A stretch of 64,000 nt of DNA from positions 1,428,501 through 1,492,500 of the forward strand of contig NZ_CP107932.1 in the NCBI RefSeq assembly GCF_036032445.1, written 5' to 3'. Source of the DNA: Nocardia sp. NBC_00416 (GTDB taxonomy: Bacteria > Actinomycetota > Actinomycetes > Mycobacteriales > Mycobacteriaceae). The translations under genes and the position numbers were made by a program. Below, piece by piece: positions 1 to 12,000 of the stretch; positions within the stretch are counted from its first letter, which is position 1, and each line of letters opens with the position of its first letter. A model generated the notes under the pieces. That model was not told the origin of the DNA, ran no database searches, and saw nothing but the letters and a program-made list of their open reading frames with translations.

Positions 1-1
1 C

Positions 2-3000
2 CGATCCGAGTTCGACCTCTCGCTGATCCGCGATCCGGGGGTGGCGGAGGTGTTCGCGGGTCTGAGCCGCGCCGAGCAGGAGGACATCTGGCCGCTCGTT
101 TCCCGCGACTCGGGAGAACGAGCCGCCGCCAAGGACGCCGTGGCGGCACGGCATGCCGCGGACCGGCGTGATGCCGCCGGCGTCACCGGTGCCGAACGCG
201 CGGACCTGGCAGCGCTACTGGACACGGTGCGCTCGCTACTCGAACAGTCCGGTTCGGACCTGGGCGGGGAATCGGACCGGATCCGACGGGCCGGCGAGCT
301 TCTGGATACCGTTCCCGACGCTCTCCTCTGGGACGAGACGCCGAACGCCGCGGGCGCGGTGGCGGGGTTCGGCGTACTTTTGGAGACCATCCGGACTTCG
401 GGGGTATCCGACGGAGCGACCGCGACCGCAGTGGAGATGTTGTACGAGTCGCTGATCCGGGTGGCGCGCCATGTACCGGATATGCACGTCCGGAACGACG
501 TGGAGTCCCTGATGCACGAACATCGACATGTGCAGCGGGATCGTGCACGCCAGTTCGGTAGTCGTGGTGCTGTCACCAAGAGGCTTCGTGAAATGCGGGC
601 GGACTTCGAAGCCTCTGCGGGTAGGGGGCCTCGAGACCGGCCTGCGGACGGATCAGCGCCTGATGGCGGGAAGATCCCTGATGCGGCGCCGCGGTGTACA
701 AGGCTGTCGTCGGATCTGGCCGTGTGGGATCGGCGGGTCGCGGAATTGTCAGAGGCGGGCACGCGGATCATCGCCGTGCGCGGCGCAGACAGCGTCAACG
801 GAATCGACCCCGCCGATATGGACCGGATCGTGTCGTACATGCATGCACGCATCGAGGAGGTGCGTGCGCAGGGCTTTCCGGTGGCGCTGATGTACGACGG
901 CGACGCAGATGATCGGGCCACGCCGGATGTCGGTGCGGTGTTCGGGATGTTGGCGGATACGTTCGCCGCTGATATGGACGTGTCGTTCATCGCTGCGCCG
1001 AGCGCGCAGAAATACAGCGATCCGGCGGGTGGGCCGATCTGCAGTGCTATGGGCACCGAGTACGAGACCTACGTGTTCGATGATGTCCCCGATGGGCATT
1101 CGAACTCGACCCAATCGGCGTCGTTGGTCGGTTACGCGGGGTACGAACAGGCGTTCGTCGGTGCGGTCGGTCCGATCGCGGCCGAGCAGCTGCGGGATCT
1201 GGGGGAGAAGGCCGCACAGCGCCCAGTGGATTCGGAGCCGGTTCGCGTGACGGTCGTGGTGGGCGGCGTGAATCGCGAACGGGACACGGTGTTGATCGAG
1301 AAATTGCTGGGGATGGCACCAGACGATGCCCGTCGGGCGACGATCGCCACACAGATCCAACAGCGGTGGGATTTCCCGTATGGAGCGTTCTGTGACCAGG
1401 ACGGCAACGTTGTCGTGGAACAGGCGGCGGGGCTGGCGATCGAAGTCTCGGCCCTTCCGGGTGCCGGCGGTGAGTCGCCACCGTCGGTGGGACGAGGTAG
1501 TGCTTCCGGCGCGGGTGATTTCGTTCACGGCCCAGCGAGCGCGTGGGAAGTGGGCGGCCGCGAGACGCCCCGGTCCGGCCCTCAGGAGCCGGGCCGACTT
1601 CCGATGCGGTTCGAGCTGCAGCCGGTGGCAGTCGCCTCCGACGATGCCGCACGGTTCGGTGCGGCCATCGGCGCCGGTGTTGAATCGTTGGCGGCATGGT
1701 GGGACGAGGCAGCCGTCGAATCAGATACGCGAGCTGCGGTTTCAGCTACCGTCATCCGGCTCTTGCGCCGCGGATTCGGGGTTGCTGTGGAGATGACCGG
1801 GGCGGATCTGGGTCGGGTATCGGTAACAGGTCTCGACCGGTTCGGACTCACCAGGTTGGTTGCCACATTCGACGACCTCGGTCACCGGCACCTGAAAATC
1901 GACGTCCGGACACCAAATCGCCAGCTGGACTCCGGTCTGGTGTACGAGCACCTCCGTGGGATTCTGCTCGACCGACCTCCCGCCCAGGAAGCCAAAGTCC
2001 GGCAGTTGTTGTCGACCCTGCTGCACGCGTTGGTACAGGGCGATGGACTGGGAACCGTAGTCCTCGACTCTCGTGCGGAGATTGTGACCGGGGCTGTGAC
2101 AGTCGGAGTTCCCGGCCGGCGGCCACCCGCCTGCGACGGTGCGGCCGTTGCGGCGATGCGGGCTCTGGCCGACGAGACCGATTGGCGAGAAGCTCGTGAG
2201 GGGTCGGACGTATACGGCTGGACATACGAGTTCGCCATTGGTTCGGAGGGGCCGGTCGGGCCGGCTCAGGGGGCTTCGGACGGCGCAGCCTCGGATGTCT
2301 CGGCTGAACCCGAGTCGGTGTCGGTCGTTCGGCGACGCATCAGGGCTGCGATGGAAGGCTGGTCGACCTCCGATGAGAGTTTCTTCGTCGAACAAATGGC
2401 CGTCGACACCGTTTCGAAGCTACTGCAGGAGGACAACTCGCGATCACTGAGTGTGGTGCCGATACCGTCGCCGCACGTCCCGGGCATCGCAGTAGAGGTA
2501 TCGGGGGAGGACGTGCGATGGTCGTTGCTGTGGTCGGCCGGTGGCGCGATGGAATATGTGAGTTCCCCGGCCGGCGGACCGTCGTTCGATTTCCGGATCG
2601 ACGAAGGCGGTGTCCTTTCCGGAAGGATCATCCAGGGCGCAGGCAATGACGATGAAATCTCTGTCGTCGAGCAGATGTGGTCGAATATGTGGCAGGTACT
2701 CGGCCGAAATGTGCAGGCGATAGAGGCGACCTGGGACAGTGATCCGCAGAATTTCGCGGGCAGGATTCAGGATATCAACGACGCAATCGACCAAGGGCTC
2801 TGGGGTGCCGACAGTATTCGGTTCCGCACCCTGATGGGCGATCTCGCGTCCAGATACGGATTCACTGGTGTCTCGATCGACCATGAGAGATCCCGATACG
2901 AAGAATCCGGCTACCGTGTGCTGGTTGCACGAATCGGTCGAATATTCGCCGCTGAAAGCGTAGATGAGGAGCTCGGGCCGAAATACGCGAGCATTCTGGT

Positions 3001-6000
3001 CGAGAAGCCGTACTGGTGGACCGACGGGGATTGGGATGAGGGCACCTTGACCCGAAGCGGCAACTGGCCGCGCGAGTACGAGCCGCTCCGCGGGGGGTAT
3101 CGGACATTCGATACCGGCGAAGAAGCCTTCGGATATGGTCGCGAAGTATGGGGTGCGGCGACGAGAAGAATTCCCAACGAGGCTGTTATCGGTGGGCTGC
3201 TACCGTATATTCGAGATTTTTACGAAGTAGGAATCAATGCTCAGATCGCCAACGAATCGGTAAGTTCAGGGCGTTTGCGGCAGATCCAGTATCTCGACGG
3301 AATGCTCATGCTCACGCCGACGCCCGAAAATATGCGTGTAGGCCGCGATATTAATTCAGAACTGATCGATTTGCTCGGGCTCCGCGAGTGTGCGGCCGGT
3401 GATGTTCATCGGTTGCCGACATATATGTCGACGAGCCTGGGACCGCTGCGCCAGTGGGGCCCGAATATCGACACCGGTTCCGATTGGCGCTTGCACTTGG
3501 ATGTCCCGGCCGGCACTCCCGCATTGTTCATCGGCCATGTGGGTGACGGGTCGAACAGGTTCGACGCCAATGAATTGCTTCTCCGGCGCGACCTCGAGAT
3601 CCGGATCTTGCGGAGGGAGGAGTCAACTGTCAGCCGGATCATCGATGGAACTGAGGTGACCTTTACCCGCTACGACATCCATGCCGAGGTCGTCGATGTC
3701 GACCGCCCGCCCGCGGAAGTTACCTCAGTTGCCGGCGTGGCAAGCGAATCGGGCCTGCCCGGCGGTGCAACGGCTGACCCGAGCCGCGCGGGGGCCCCTG
3801 ACGAAATTGTCGAGTCCTTCCGCGCGGCCGAGACCGCTCCGGACGCCGCCGCTCCGGACGCCGCCGCTCCGGACGCTCCCGGCGGGCTGGAGTCGGCGGT
3901 TGTCGCCGCCGGCCGCCCGCGCTGGGTCAACTATTTCGCCGAGCCGACGACGCCTGCGGCCGCCGATATGCCGTCGGAGGTGAAGGACTTCTATCGCGCT
4001 CTGTCCGCCGCCGAACAACGAATGGGAGCCGGTGCCTCCGCGCCGGACGCGCCGGCGATCGTGGCTGATCTGTCAGCGCTCGTCGCGGCCGACCGGGAGA
4101 AGTCGGCGCGCCGCGCCGACTTCGAGGCCTTGCTCGCGAAGCTGCGCGGTAAAGAATTCAGGGCTGCGCAGGTGCTGGTCGTGGAGCTGAACAGGGCGGT
4201 GACGATTTCGCGCGGGACCGAACCTGTCGACGCCGGTGACTACGATCGGATCTCGCGGATCGCCGAGCTCCTTCGCTATGCGAGGCACCTGACCGATACA
4301 GAGACCCTCGCCGGGGCCGTCGCCGCGATGTCCGCCGAATCCGCTGCCGCCATCGGTGACGTCGATCCCGAGTCCGACGATCCGGTCCGGCAGGTGATCG
4401 CCTGGTGCGCTGCGGAACTGCTTCTGCGGCACGCCGAGGAGCGCCGCGCGGAAGTCCTGGCGGCTCTGAGGTCGACGAGCTCTGGTGGGGACGGATCCGA
4501 GCCCCGGCCCGGCCCCGAACACAATTCGGACCAGCGTTATGCGGACGAAATGGCGGCGGCCGCACGGATGCGGGATATCCGGTCCCACGTGCGGGGCGAA
4601 TACCCCGTCGAACGGCTGACCACCGCCTCCGATCGGCTCACCGAGCTTGCGGCACGGAGCAGCATGACCCTGGCGGAGTCGGATATTCCGGAGGGCAGAC
4701 GCATCCCGTCGCTGCTGCGTCTCCGTCAGGAAGCGGCGGCAGCGAGCCGGCGGGACCGGGTGGAGGTCTTCGACGCGATGCTGGCCGTCGCGGTCACGAT
4801 GACACCGGTCCTGTCGCCCGCCCCGGACGGTGAGATGCGCGGGAGATGGCATGTGCCGCGCAATGCCGTCGATCGGTGGAACGAGCTGTGGCTGTGGCTC
4901 GGTGACCTGAAAGGCGTCTGGCCCGATCGAGGGGAGCCCCCGACCGGCCGACGTCGTGTCGGCGGGACACGAAGCCGTCCCGGCCGGATGAGTGCGATCG
5001 AAGACCTGCAATCCTGGCTCGCCGCCGTCGCACACGATCATCTGGGCGATTCGGACCTGGACCTGTCGGTGCGCATCAGGGGGCGCGCCGGAGCGCGCAC
5101 CCTCGTCGTCGAGGCGGCCGGCCCGGACTGGTCGGCGCGGTTCGTCGCGCGCGAAGACGACGAGCCCGGCGCCCGGGAACGCGGTTTCAGCTGGCGCGGC
5201 GGTGTCCCGGCCGACGGGGTACACAACGCGCTGTGGGGTCGGATCGGCCGGGATATGCATGCCCCGCTCCGCACCTTGTGCTCCGGTGCCGACAGCCTGG
5301 AGCTCACCGATACTGCCGATCGCCGGTACCTCGAGCTCCGCGATGTCGCGGGCGCGATGTCGATCACCTACACCGATCTTCCGGCACCCACCCCGCGCCG
5401 GTCGCTCACCCTGTACACGCCACGTCCGGATGCGGCCGCGTTGCTCGTTCCCGACTGCTCCGCCGACCCCGTTCTCACTGCCGCCGGAGAGTTCGCCGGT
5501 GACACCACCGCCCGATGGAGCCCGGCTACCGTCACCGTTATCGGCACGCCCGGGCAGCGCGAGCTCACCATCACTGTCGGCGACGGACTGGTGTTGCTGC
5601 GATGCCTCGAGACGGGTGCAGGCTTCGAGGTCGGCGGCCCCACCACCGCGGCCACCTCGGGCCAGTTACGCGCTGCCGCGGCGAAGCCGATGGCGTACTG
5701 GTTCGGTGTACCGCCCGGCGATCTGGACCGGGCCTTCCTCGAGCGTGAGCTGCTCTTGGCCGGCGTGCTGCCGCCGGACGGCGTAGGCGCCCCCGACCGG
5801 ACCGTTCTACGCGACTTCATCCGCGAGGCGCTCGGTCTGGAATCGGTGCTGCAGAGGCGCGCCTCGATCATGCCGAGTGCGGCGCGGTCCGTCGCCGAGG
5901 AACGGCCGGACTTCCTGCCTGCCGAATCCGGGCGCGCCCTGGCCTATCGGAAACCCATCGCGGATGCCGTCACTCTGCGCGACCTGCTGCGCGGGCTCGC

Positions 6001-9000
6001 GCTTCACGCCGACCTGATACCCGGGCGTGCGGCCGTGATCGTCGACCGCATTCCCGACGGCGCGCTGCAGGTGTTGGCCGGCGCCTACGAGATCACCGGT
6101 GAAGCCGCCGACGGAACAATGACACTCGATCGCGACGGAACCGCCCTCAGTCTCGTCGTCGACCCCGAACCCGCCGAACGCCCCGTCACCGACCGCGTGT
6201 GGTACGACCCGACCCGCAACCGGGCCAGTATCGTCTGCACCGCGGCGACTGCTGATGCGACGCGCATTCTCGCTCTAGCGATCGCGTCCGATCCGGAACT
6301 GGACGCGGGCGCGCGTACCGGCATGACCGTCGATGTTCTTCGCGTGTCGTCCGATTCGCCCGAACCGGCACGCAGCACCCTGGGCCACGCCCACATCATC
6401 GATAACGAGGTGCTGTTCCAGGACGCCGACGGATATTGGCGGATACCCGGCGGCCGCGAACAGATCGACGATGTCCACCACTGGCTGTTCGACCGCGTCG
6501 GAGGGAGCATGGCCTGCGCCGCAGCCGCCCGCCCGGTCGAGAACTTCCTGCGCGGCTTCTGCGGCGACAGCGCGGTGCGACTCGATAAGCAGATCGTGGG
6601 CAGCGATGCCATCGTGCGTGTTGTCGACCGTGACGGAACCACTCTCGCGGAACTGACCATCGGGATGGGTGACACCCTGTGGCAGGTCCGCGGCACGGTC
6701 GCGGTCGACGCCGACCGCCGGCTGGCCCAGGGCCGAATCCGCGACGGTCTCGGCCGTGTGGGCATCGATTCGGAATCTGCCGGCATTTCCGGGGCCGCTG
6801 TCCAGTTCACGTTCGGCGCCGCCTCAGATGCCGTCACCCCGGCTGTCGACGCCACCTCGCACCAGGTCGCCACGCACTTCCTTACCGAGCTGGAGGTCGC
6901 ATTCGAGCGGTTGCGTACCACCGAGCCGGCGTCCGATGTACGGGAGTTCTGGCGCGCTGCCAATGGTCGGCTCGAGGCGGGTCCGCCGCCGGGATCGTCG
7001 CGCGGCAGCGGAACCGAACAGGACGAACAGGCCGGCTTCGACGCGGCCCGTGAGCGACTGGGGGATGCCCTGGGTGCCTCGAATGTGCTGGCCAACGCGT
7101 TGGAAGACGGCCTGAACCTTGTCGGACAGTTGCCGGACGACGCGAGATTCGCGGCGGCGCGGCGCATCGTCGAGGAACTGTTCACCCAGGTCCGGCTCCT
7201 CGAATCGCTCAGCGAATCCGACGCGCGCAGAGCTGAATGTCTGCGCGCCATCGACGAGCTGGTGCAGTCGGCCGAGCCTCTCGGAGCCGGGGCCGGGAAG
7301 CTTGCCGTCGCGGTCGCCGCCCGGAGAGTACGCACCCCGGAGGTACTGGACGCCGAACATCGAGGCGTGGACTCGACGAATCCGCTCGAGCAGGCCATCG
7401 CTCACGATGCGATGCGGCGGCGCTACGAACTGGCCCATGCGCGTGTCCTTCGGTGCGTCGACTGGCTGTACGGGCTCGACAGCGTGGGCCCCGGGTCCGG
7501 CCGGCGCTACATCACCCCACGGGTCGCGATGGAACCGGACGGCATACTCGTCATCGGCGCGGCGAACGAGAAGCAAGGCGAACTGGCCGAGGCGTTGCTG
7601 GCGGCGATGGAAGCGGATCGGGCCCTGTTCGAAGCCCTGTGCGCGGGCGGCCGGCACGGCCTGAAAGTGACGTTCTGCCGGTACTCGTTCGGAGTTGCCC
7701 AACCCGATCGCGTGACAGGGATCGCGGGCGCTGTGGACAATGTCGCCGCTTTGGATATCGGTGGCTGGATATACGTTCGCCGGACAGCGCACGACGACTT
7801 GGTGCAGCAGGACGCGGCCCCGGCCAATCGGGCGAAACATCCGCCGGGAAGCCCGGGCCGCAAGACCGGTGCTTCGAAATGGCAGTCGAAAACGATTGCC
7901 TGCTGGGGGGAGCTACGGCGTGGGCTGCCTCGTCGCGACCTCCTTCGATTGGCAACGGGTATCGGTGTGGCCGCGACGATGACGACGCTCGGCGCGCTGG
8001 CGCCGGGCGCCGGCGTCTCGACCGGCCTGGGGTCGAAAGTCGACCAGCTGATGAGGCATTCGGATTTCGCCATGGAGATGCTCCGGACGGTGCGGGGAGC
8101 GAACGATTCGTGGCAAATCGAATACGAGCAGCTCGAAGACGGCACGGCGGGCGTCGCAAGATATTCCGTCGATGAGATCGCGATCCTGGATGATTACAGC
8201 ACCCAGGCAGGTCGTACCGTCTACCACCTGGTGCATGAGCTGTATCATGCCGTGTACCACTCGGACGATCCCGTGCAACCACCGCCGCCCGGAATGGCCA
8301 GGATGGAGTGGCTGCAGCGGGAACTGCGCCGAAAGCTCGTGCACGAAGCGGAAGCGGACTTCGCGGGCGAGCAGGTGCGGCACGAGATAATGCAGGACGG
8401 CGGCGGTGACATCGGGTCGTTCGACAGCTTGGCCCGATCCGCCTACGAGAGCTACCTTGCGGGCGCGTCGCGCGAGGACGCTCTCGAGAGCATTCTCGAG
8501 CACAAGCTGAACGATGCCGACGATTTCCATTTCCAGGGGTACTACCCGGAGCTCGCCCGGCATTGGGACGAGAGCTACGCCGGAATCGACGGGCGTGTGC
8601 CGGCGGAGACGGAGCTCGGCGAGGAAGCGAACGAGCTCATCGCACTGTCGACGACTTTGACCGCGGCAGTCCGTGCCCGATTGGCCGAGGGCGGTGGTGT
8701 CGGATTCGAGTCCGATTCGGAATCACCGTTCCGGGCTCGGTGGATGACCATCGAGGATGGAATCTCTGATCCGCGCGAGCTGGTTTTTCTTGTTGCCCAG
8801 CGCTTCGCGCCCGGGACCGAGATCACGGGTGACGAATTGGACAAGTGGGCTCCGTCCCAGTCCCGGGACGAGTGGGTGCGCTCGAGAGTGGTCGACCGGC
8901 TGGCAGCCGTCGCGGAGCGGCTTCTCTACTCCGCCCAGATCCGGCAGGAGATTCTGGAAGCCGGCAACGGCGAGATCGATATCTTCGATGTCGATCTCGG

Positions 9001-12000
9001 CGACAGCTTCGGTATACCGCCCAATAGATACGGGGAAGTCGAAGCATACGCGCAGACGCTCGAAGATCCGGAGAACGGCGGTTGGACGCGAGAGCAGGCT
9101 CGCCAGTGGGTTGCCGAGCAGATCATGGCGGACCCGACAGAGATGCCGTTATACGAGAAAATCGTCGAAGACTGCGAGCTCTCGTGGGACGAACTCCACA
9201 ACCGTGCTGTTACTCGTGAGGGCAACACCTGGGCGGAGGGTATCGGTCTCCAGCCTGGACTGAAGAGCTGGAATACGCTTCTACCGTTGGGCCTGCTGGC
9301 ACTGTTCCGACGCAATGCGGCCGCGTCGCTCGCGAGCACCGGTTCGGACGGCGCCGTCCGAACCGGAGACCCGGCGGCCGGGGATACGGCCGCCTCTGCC
9401 GGGATGGCCGCGCAGCCGCCCACCGGATCGGGGTCGGGCGGTGGTGTGCGGCGCGGATTGCCGGGGCTCGATCGGCATGCGCAGCGGGATCGTGCCCGCC
9501 AGTTGGATAATCGTGGTTCGTTCCTCCGCAGGCTTCGTGACATGCGCGCGGGCTTCGAGGACCCTGCGGGCGGGGGACTTCGAGGGCCTGACGATCGGGC
9601 TGCGGACGGATCGTCGTCTGAGGGCGGCAGGATCGCTGATGCGACGACGCGGTGTATCGAGCTGTCGGCTGATCTCGGCGTGTGGGAGCAGCGGGTCGCC
9701 CAATTGGTCAGGGCGGGCACGCGGATCATCACGGTACGCGGCGCGGGCAGCGACAACGGAATCGATCCGGCCGATCTCGATGCGGTCGTGGCGCATGTGC
9801 GGGAACGAATCGATGCGTTGCGGGCGCAGGGTCTGCCGGTGGCGTTGGTCTATGACGGGGATCCGGATGTGCGGGACGCGCCGGATGTCGGTGCGGTGTT
9901 CGGCATGCTGGCCGACGCGTTCGCCGGTGATCCGGCCCTGACATTCATCGTCGCGCAGAAGGCCGAGCTGTACGACGATCCAGAGGAGGGGCCGATACGC
10001 AGTGCCGGGGGCACCGCGTACGAGACCTATGTGTTCGGCGATGACCTGCCGGGCGAACATGCGAGTGTGACGCAGTCGGTCGCATTGGTCGGCTCCCCCG
10101 GGTACGAGCAGGTCTTCGTCGGCCCGGTGGGCCCGATCGGGGCCCGGCAGCTGAAGGATCTCGAGAACAAGGCCGCACAAAGAGCCCAGGATTTGGAGCC
10201 GATCCGGGTGACGGTCGTGGTGAGTCGTGTCAATCCTGAGCTCGACGCGGCGCTGGACGACCAATTGGTGGAGGTGCCCGAGGGTCCGCGGGCACGGGCT
10301 GCTGAGCTGATCGGACGGCGGCGGAACCTCCCGTACGGCGCGTTCTGCGACTGGGACGGCACTGTTGTGCTGGAGGAGGGTTCGGGCCTATCGATCGTCG
10401 CCGCGGGCCGGCCGACCATGGACGAAAAGCGCTACCACATCGCCCGGAATCTGGAATTCGGCGGGCGGGTGTACGTGCGTCGTGCGGGACGAGGATACGA
10501 CTCAGGCGACCTGGTCGTGGCGATGAGAGTCGGGGAGCAGTTCCCCGGCGGCGTGACGATCGGCCCCGATCACTACCCGCCGGCGGCCTGGATGGTCGCC
10601 GCGGCGCGCGAGAACGCCGGTGCGGCGGAGATCACCGGGAAGGCTTTTGCCGAGTTCTACGCCGGGGATACCGAGCCGGGTGACCCGCGTGACGACCTGA
10701 CGGTGTCGCGGGCCGACGCGTCCGCCGACACCGGCTCCGACCTCCGCGAAGAATCGCTTCGCGCCCGTGTCATGGATTCGGCCTCCCGCGGTTCGGGGGA
10801 GATGCCGGCCGACGAGATCGACCACCTCGGGAACGAAATGCGCCGTGCGGCAGCGCTGCTCGATGACGCCGCGACAGGCGCGGTCGATGCGGGGGAGGTA
10901 CTGAACCGGGCGGGGCAGCTGCTCGGCATGGTGGCGGGTGTCGACGATGCGGCGGTGGTGCCTGTCGGTGCGGTGGTCGACGCGCTCGCCCGGCTGCTGG
11001 ACCGGCAGCGCGACCTCGGTGCCGCGAGTGTCGAATTCGCGCTGCTCACAGAGAAGTTCGCGGGCGTTCTCACGCGGCTGGCCGGGGAGCCGGACAGCGA
11101 GGATCTCGTCTCCAGAGTCGGTGCGGTGGTGGCCGGGCATCGGGCGTGGCTGGCCGAGCACGGGGTGATACGTGTGTCGCGATCACCGGCAGACCCGTAT
11201 GCCCTGCAGCGAGTGGGCGATGCTGTCGGCGATTGCGGGTTCCCCGGGGACGCGATGTGGGTGCAGGCGATGCTGGGGCGGGCGGCGGACATCGCCGGGG
11301 GCGGCTGGACGTCGGTGGAGACTGCGGATAGCGCGGTGTGCGTGCGCCTGCACGACGATGCAGGTCGGGAGTGGCTGACCCTCGAGGCCCGCCCGGCTGG
11401 GCGCGCCGTAGTGGTACGTGGTCGGCATACCGCCGCTGAGCGCACCGATTTCGCGCAAGCGGCTCGGCTCATGCTCAGCGACCAGCGGCTGAATCCAGGG
11501 GCCGATCGCCGGGCGGAAGATGCCATAGCGCAGCAGATGTATTCGTTCGGTGCCAATGATCCTCGTTCGATCCGGATGGAGGTGAGAGGCGATCGTCTGC
11601 TGCTCTGGGACCTGGCCGGTACCTGCTTCGGAGACTACGAGCTGGGCCGGGTCGAGGCGGCGGTGCCGCGCGATCTGGGACCTGCTGCTGTGGCCGAGGC
11701 CCAGAGCCGGCGGGATCACGAGCAGCGCGCGAACGCCTTGCTGGCCGAGCACGACGCTACGCTGACGCGCCGGGTACGCGCATCCGTCGCCGCCGATGAC
11801 GTGCCCGCGACGCTGGCGGCCATCCGCCGTCGCGTGCACGACGGTGAGATCCCCGCCGACTCCGCTGCCGCTGCGGACTGGGTTCTGCACGGTGTCGCAC
11901 CGGCTGTCATCGCCGAGCAGCGGGGCGGCGAACCCGGCCCCCGCTCCGGTCCGGGTGGCCCCGGTCGCGCCACCCGCGCCCCTGACGGCGACGGCCACCG

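Noticed and set aside
7920..8030. Internal RR plus hydrophobic stretch resembling a Tat signal in the giant protein
   Set aside because: It is about 2,630 residues from the numbered start, with no ribosome binding site for an internal start; more likely a domain-linking hydrophobic segment.
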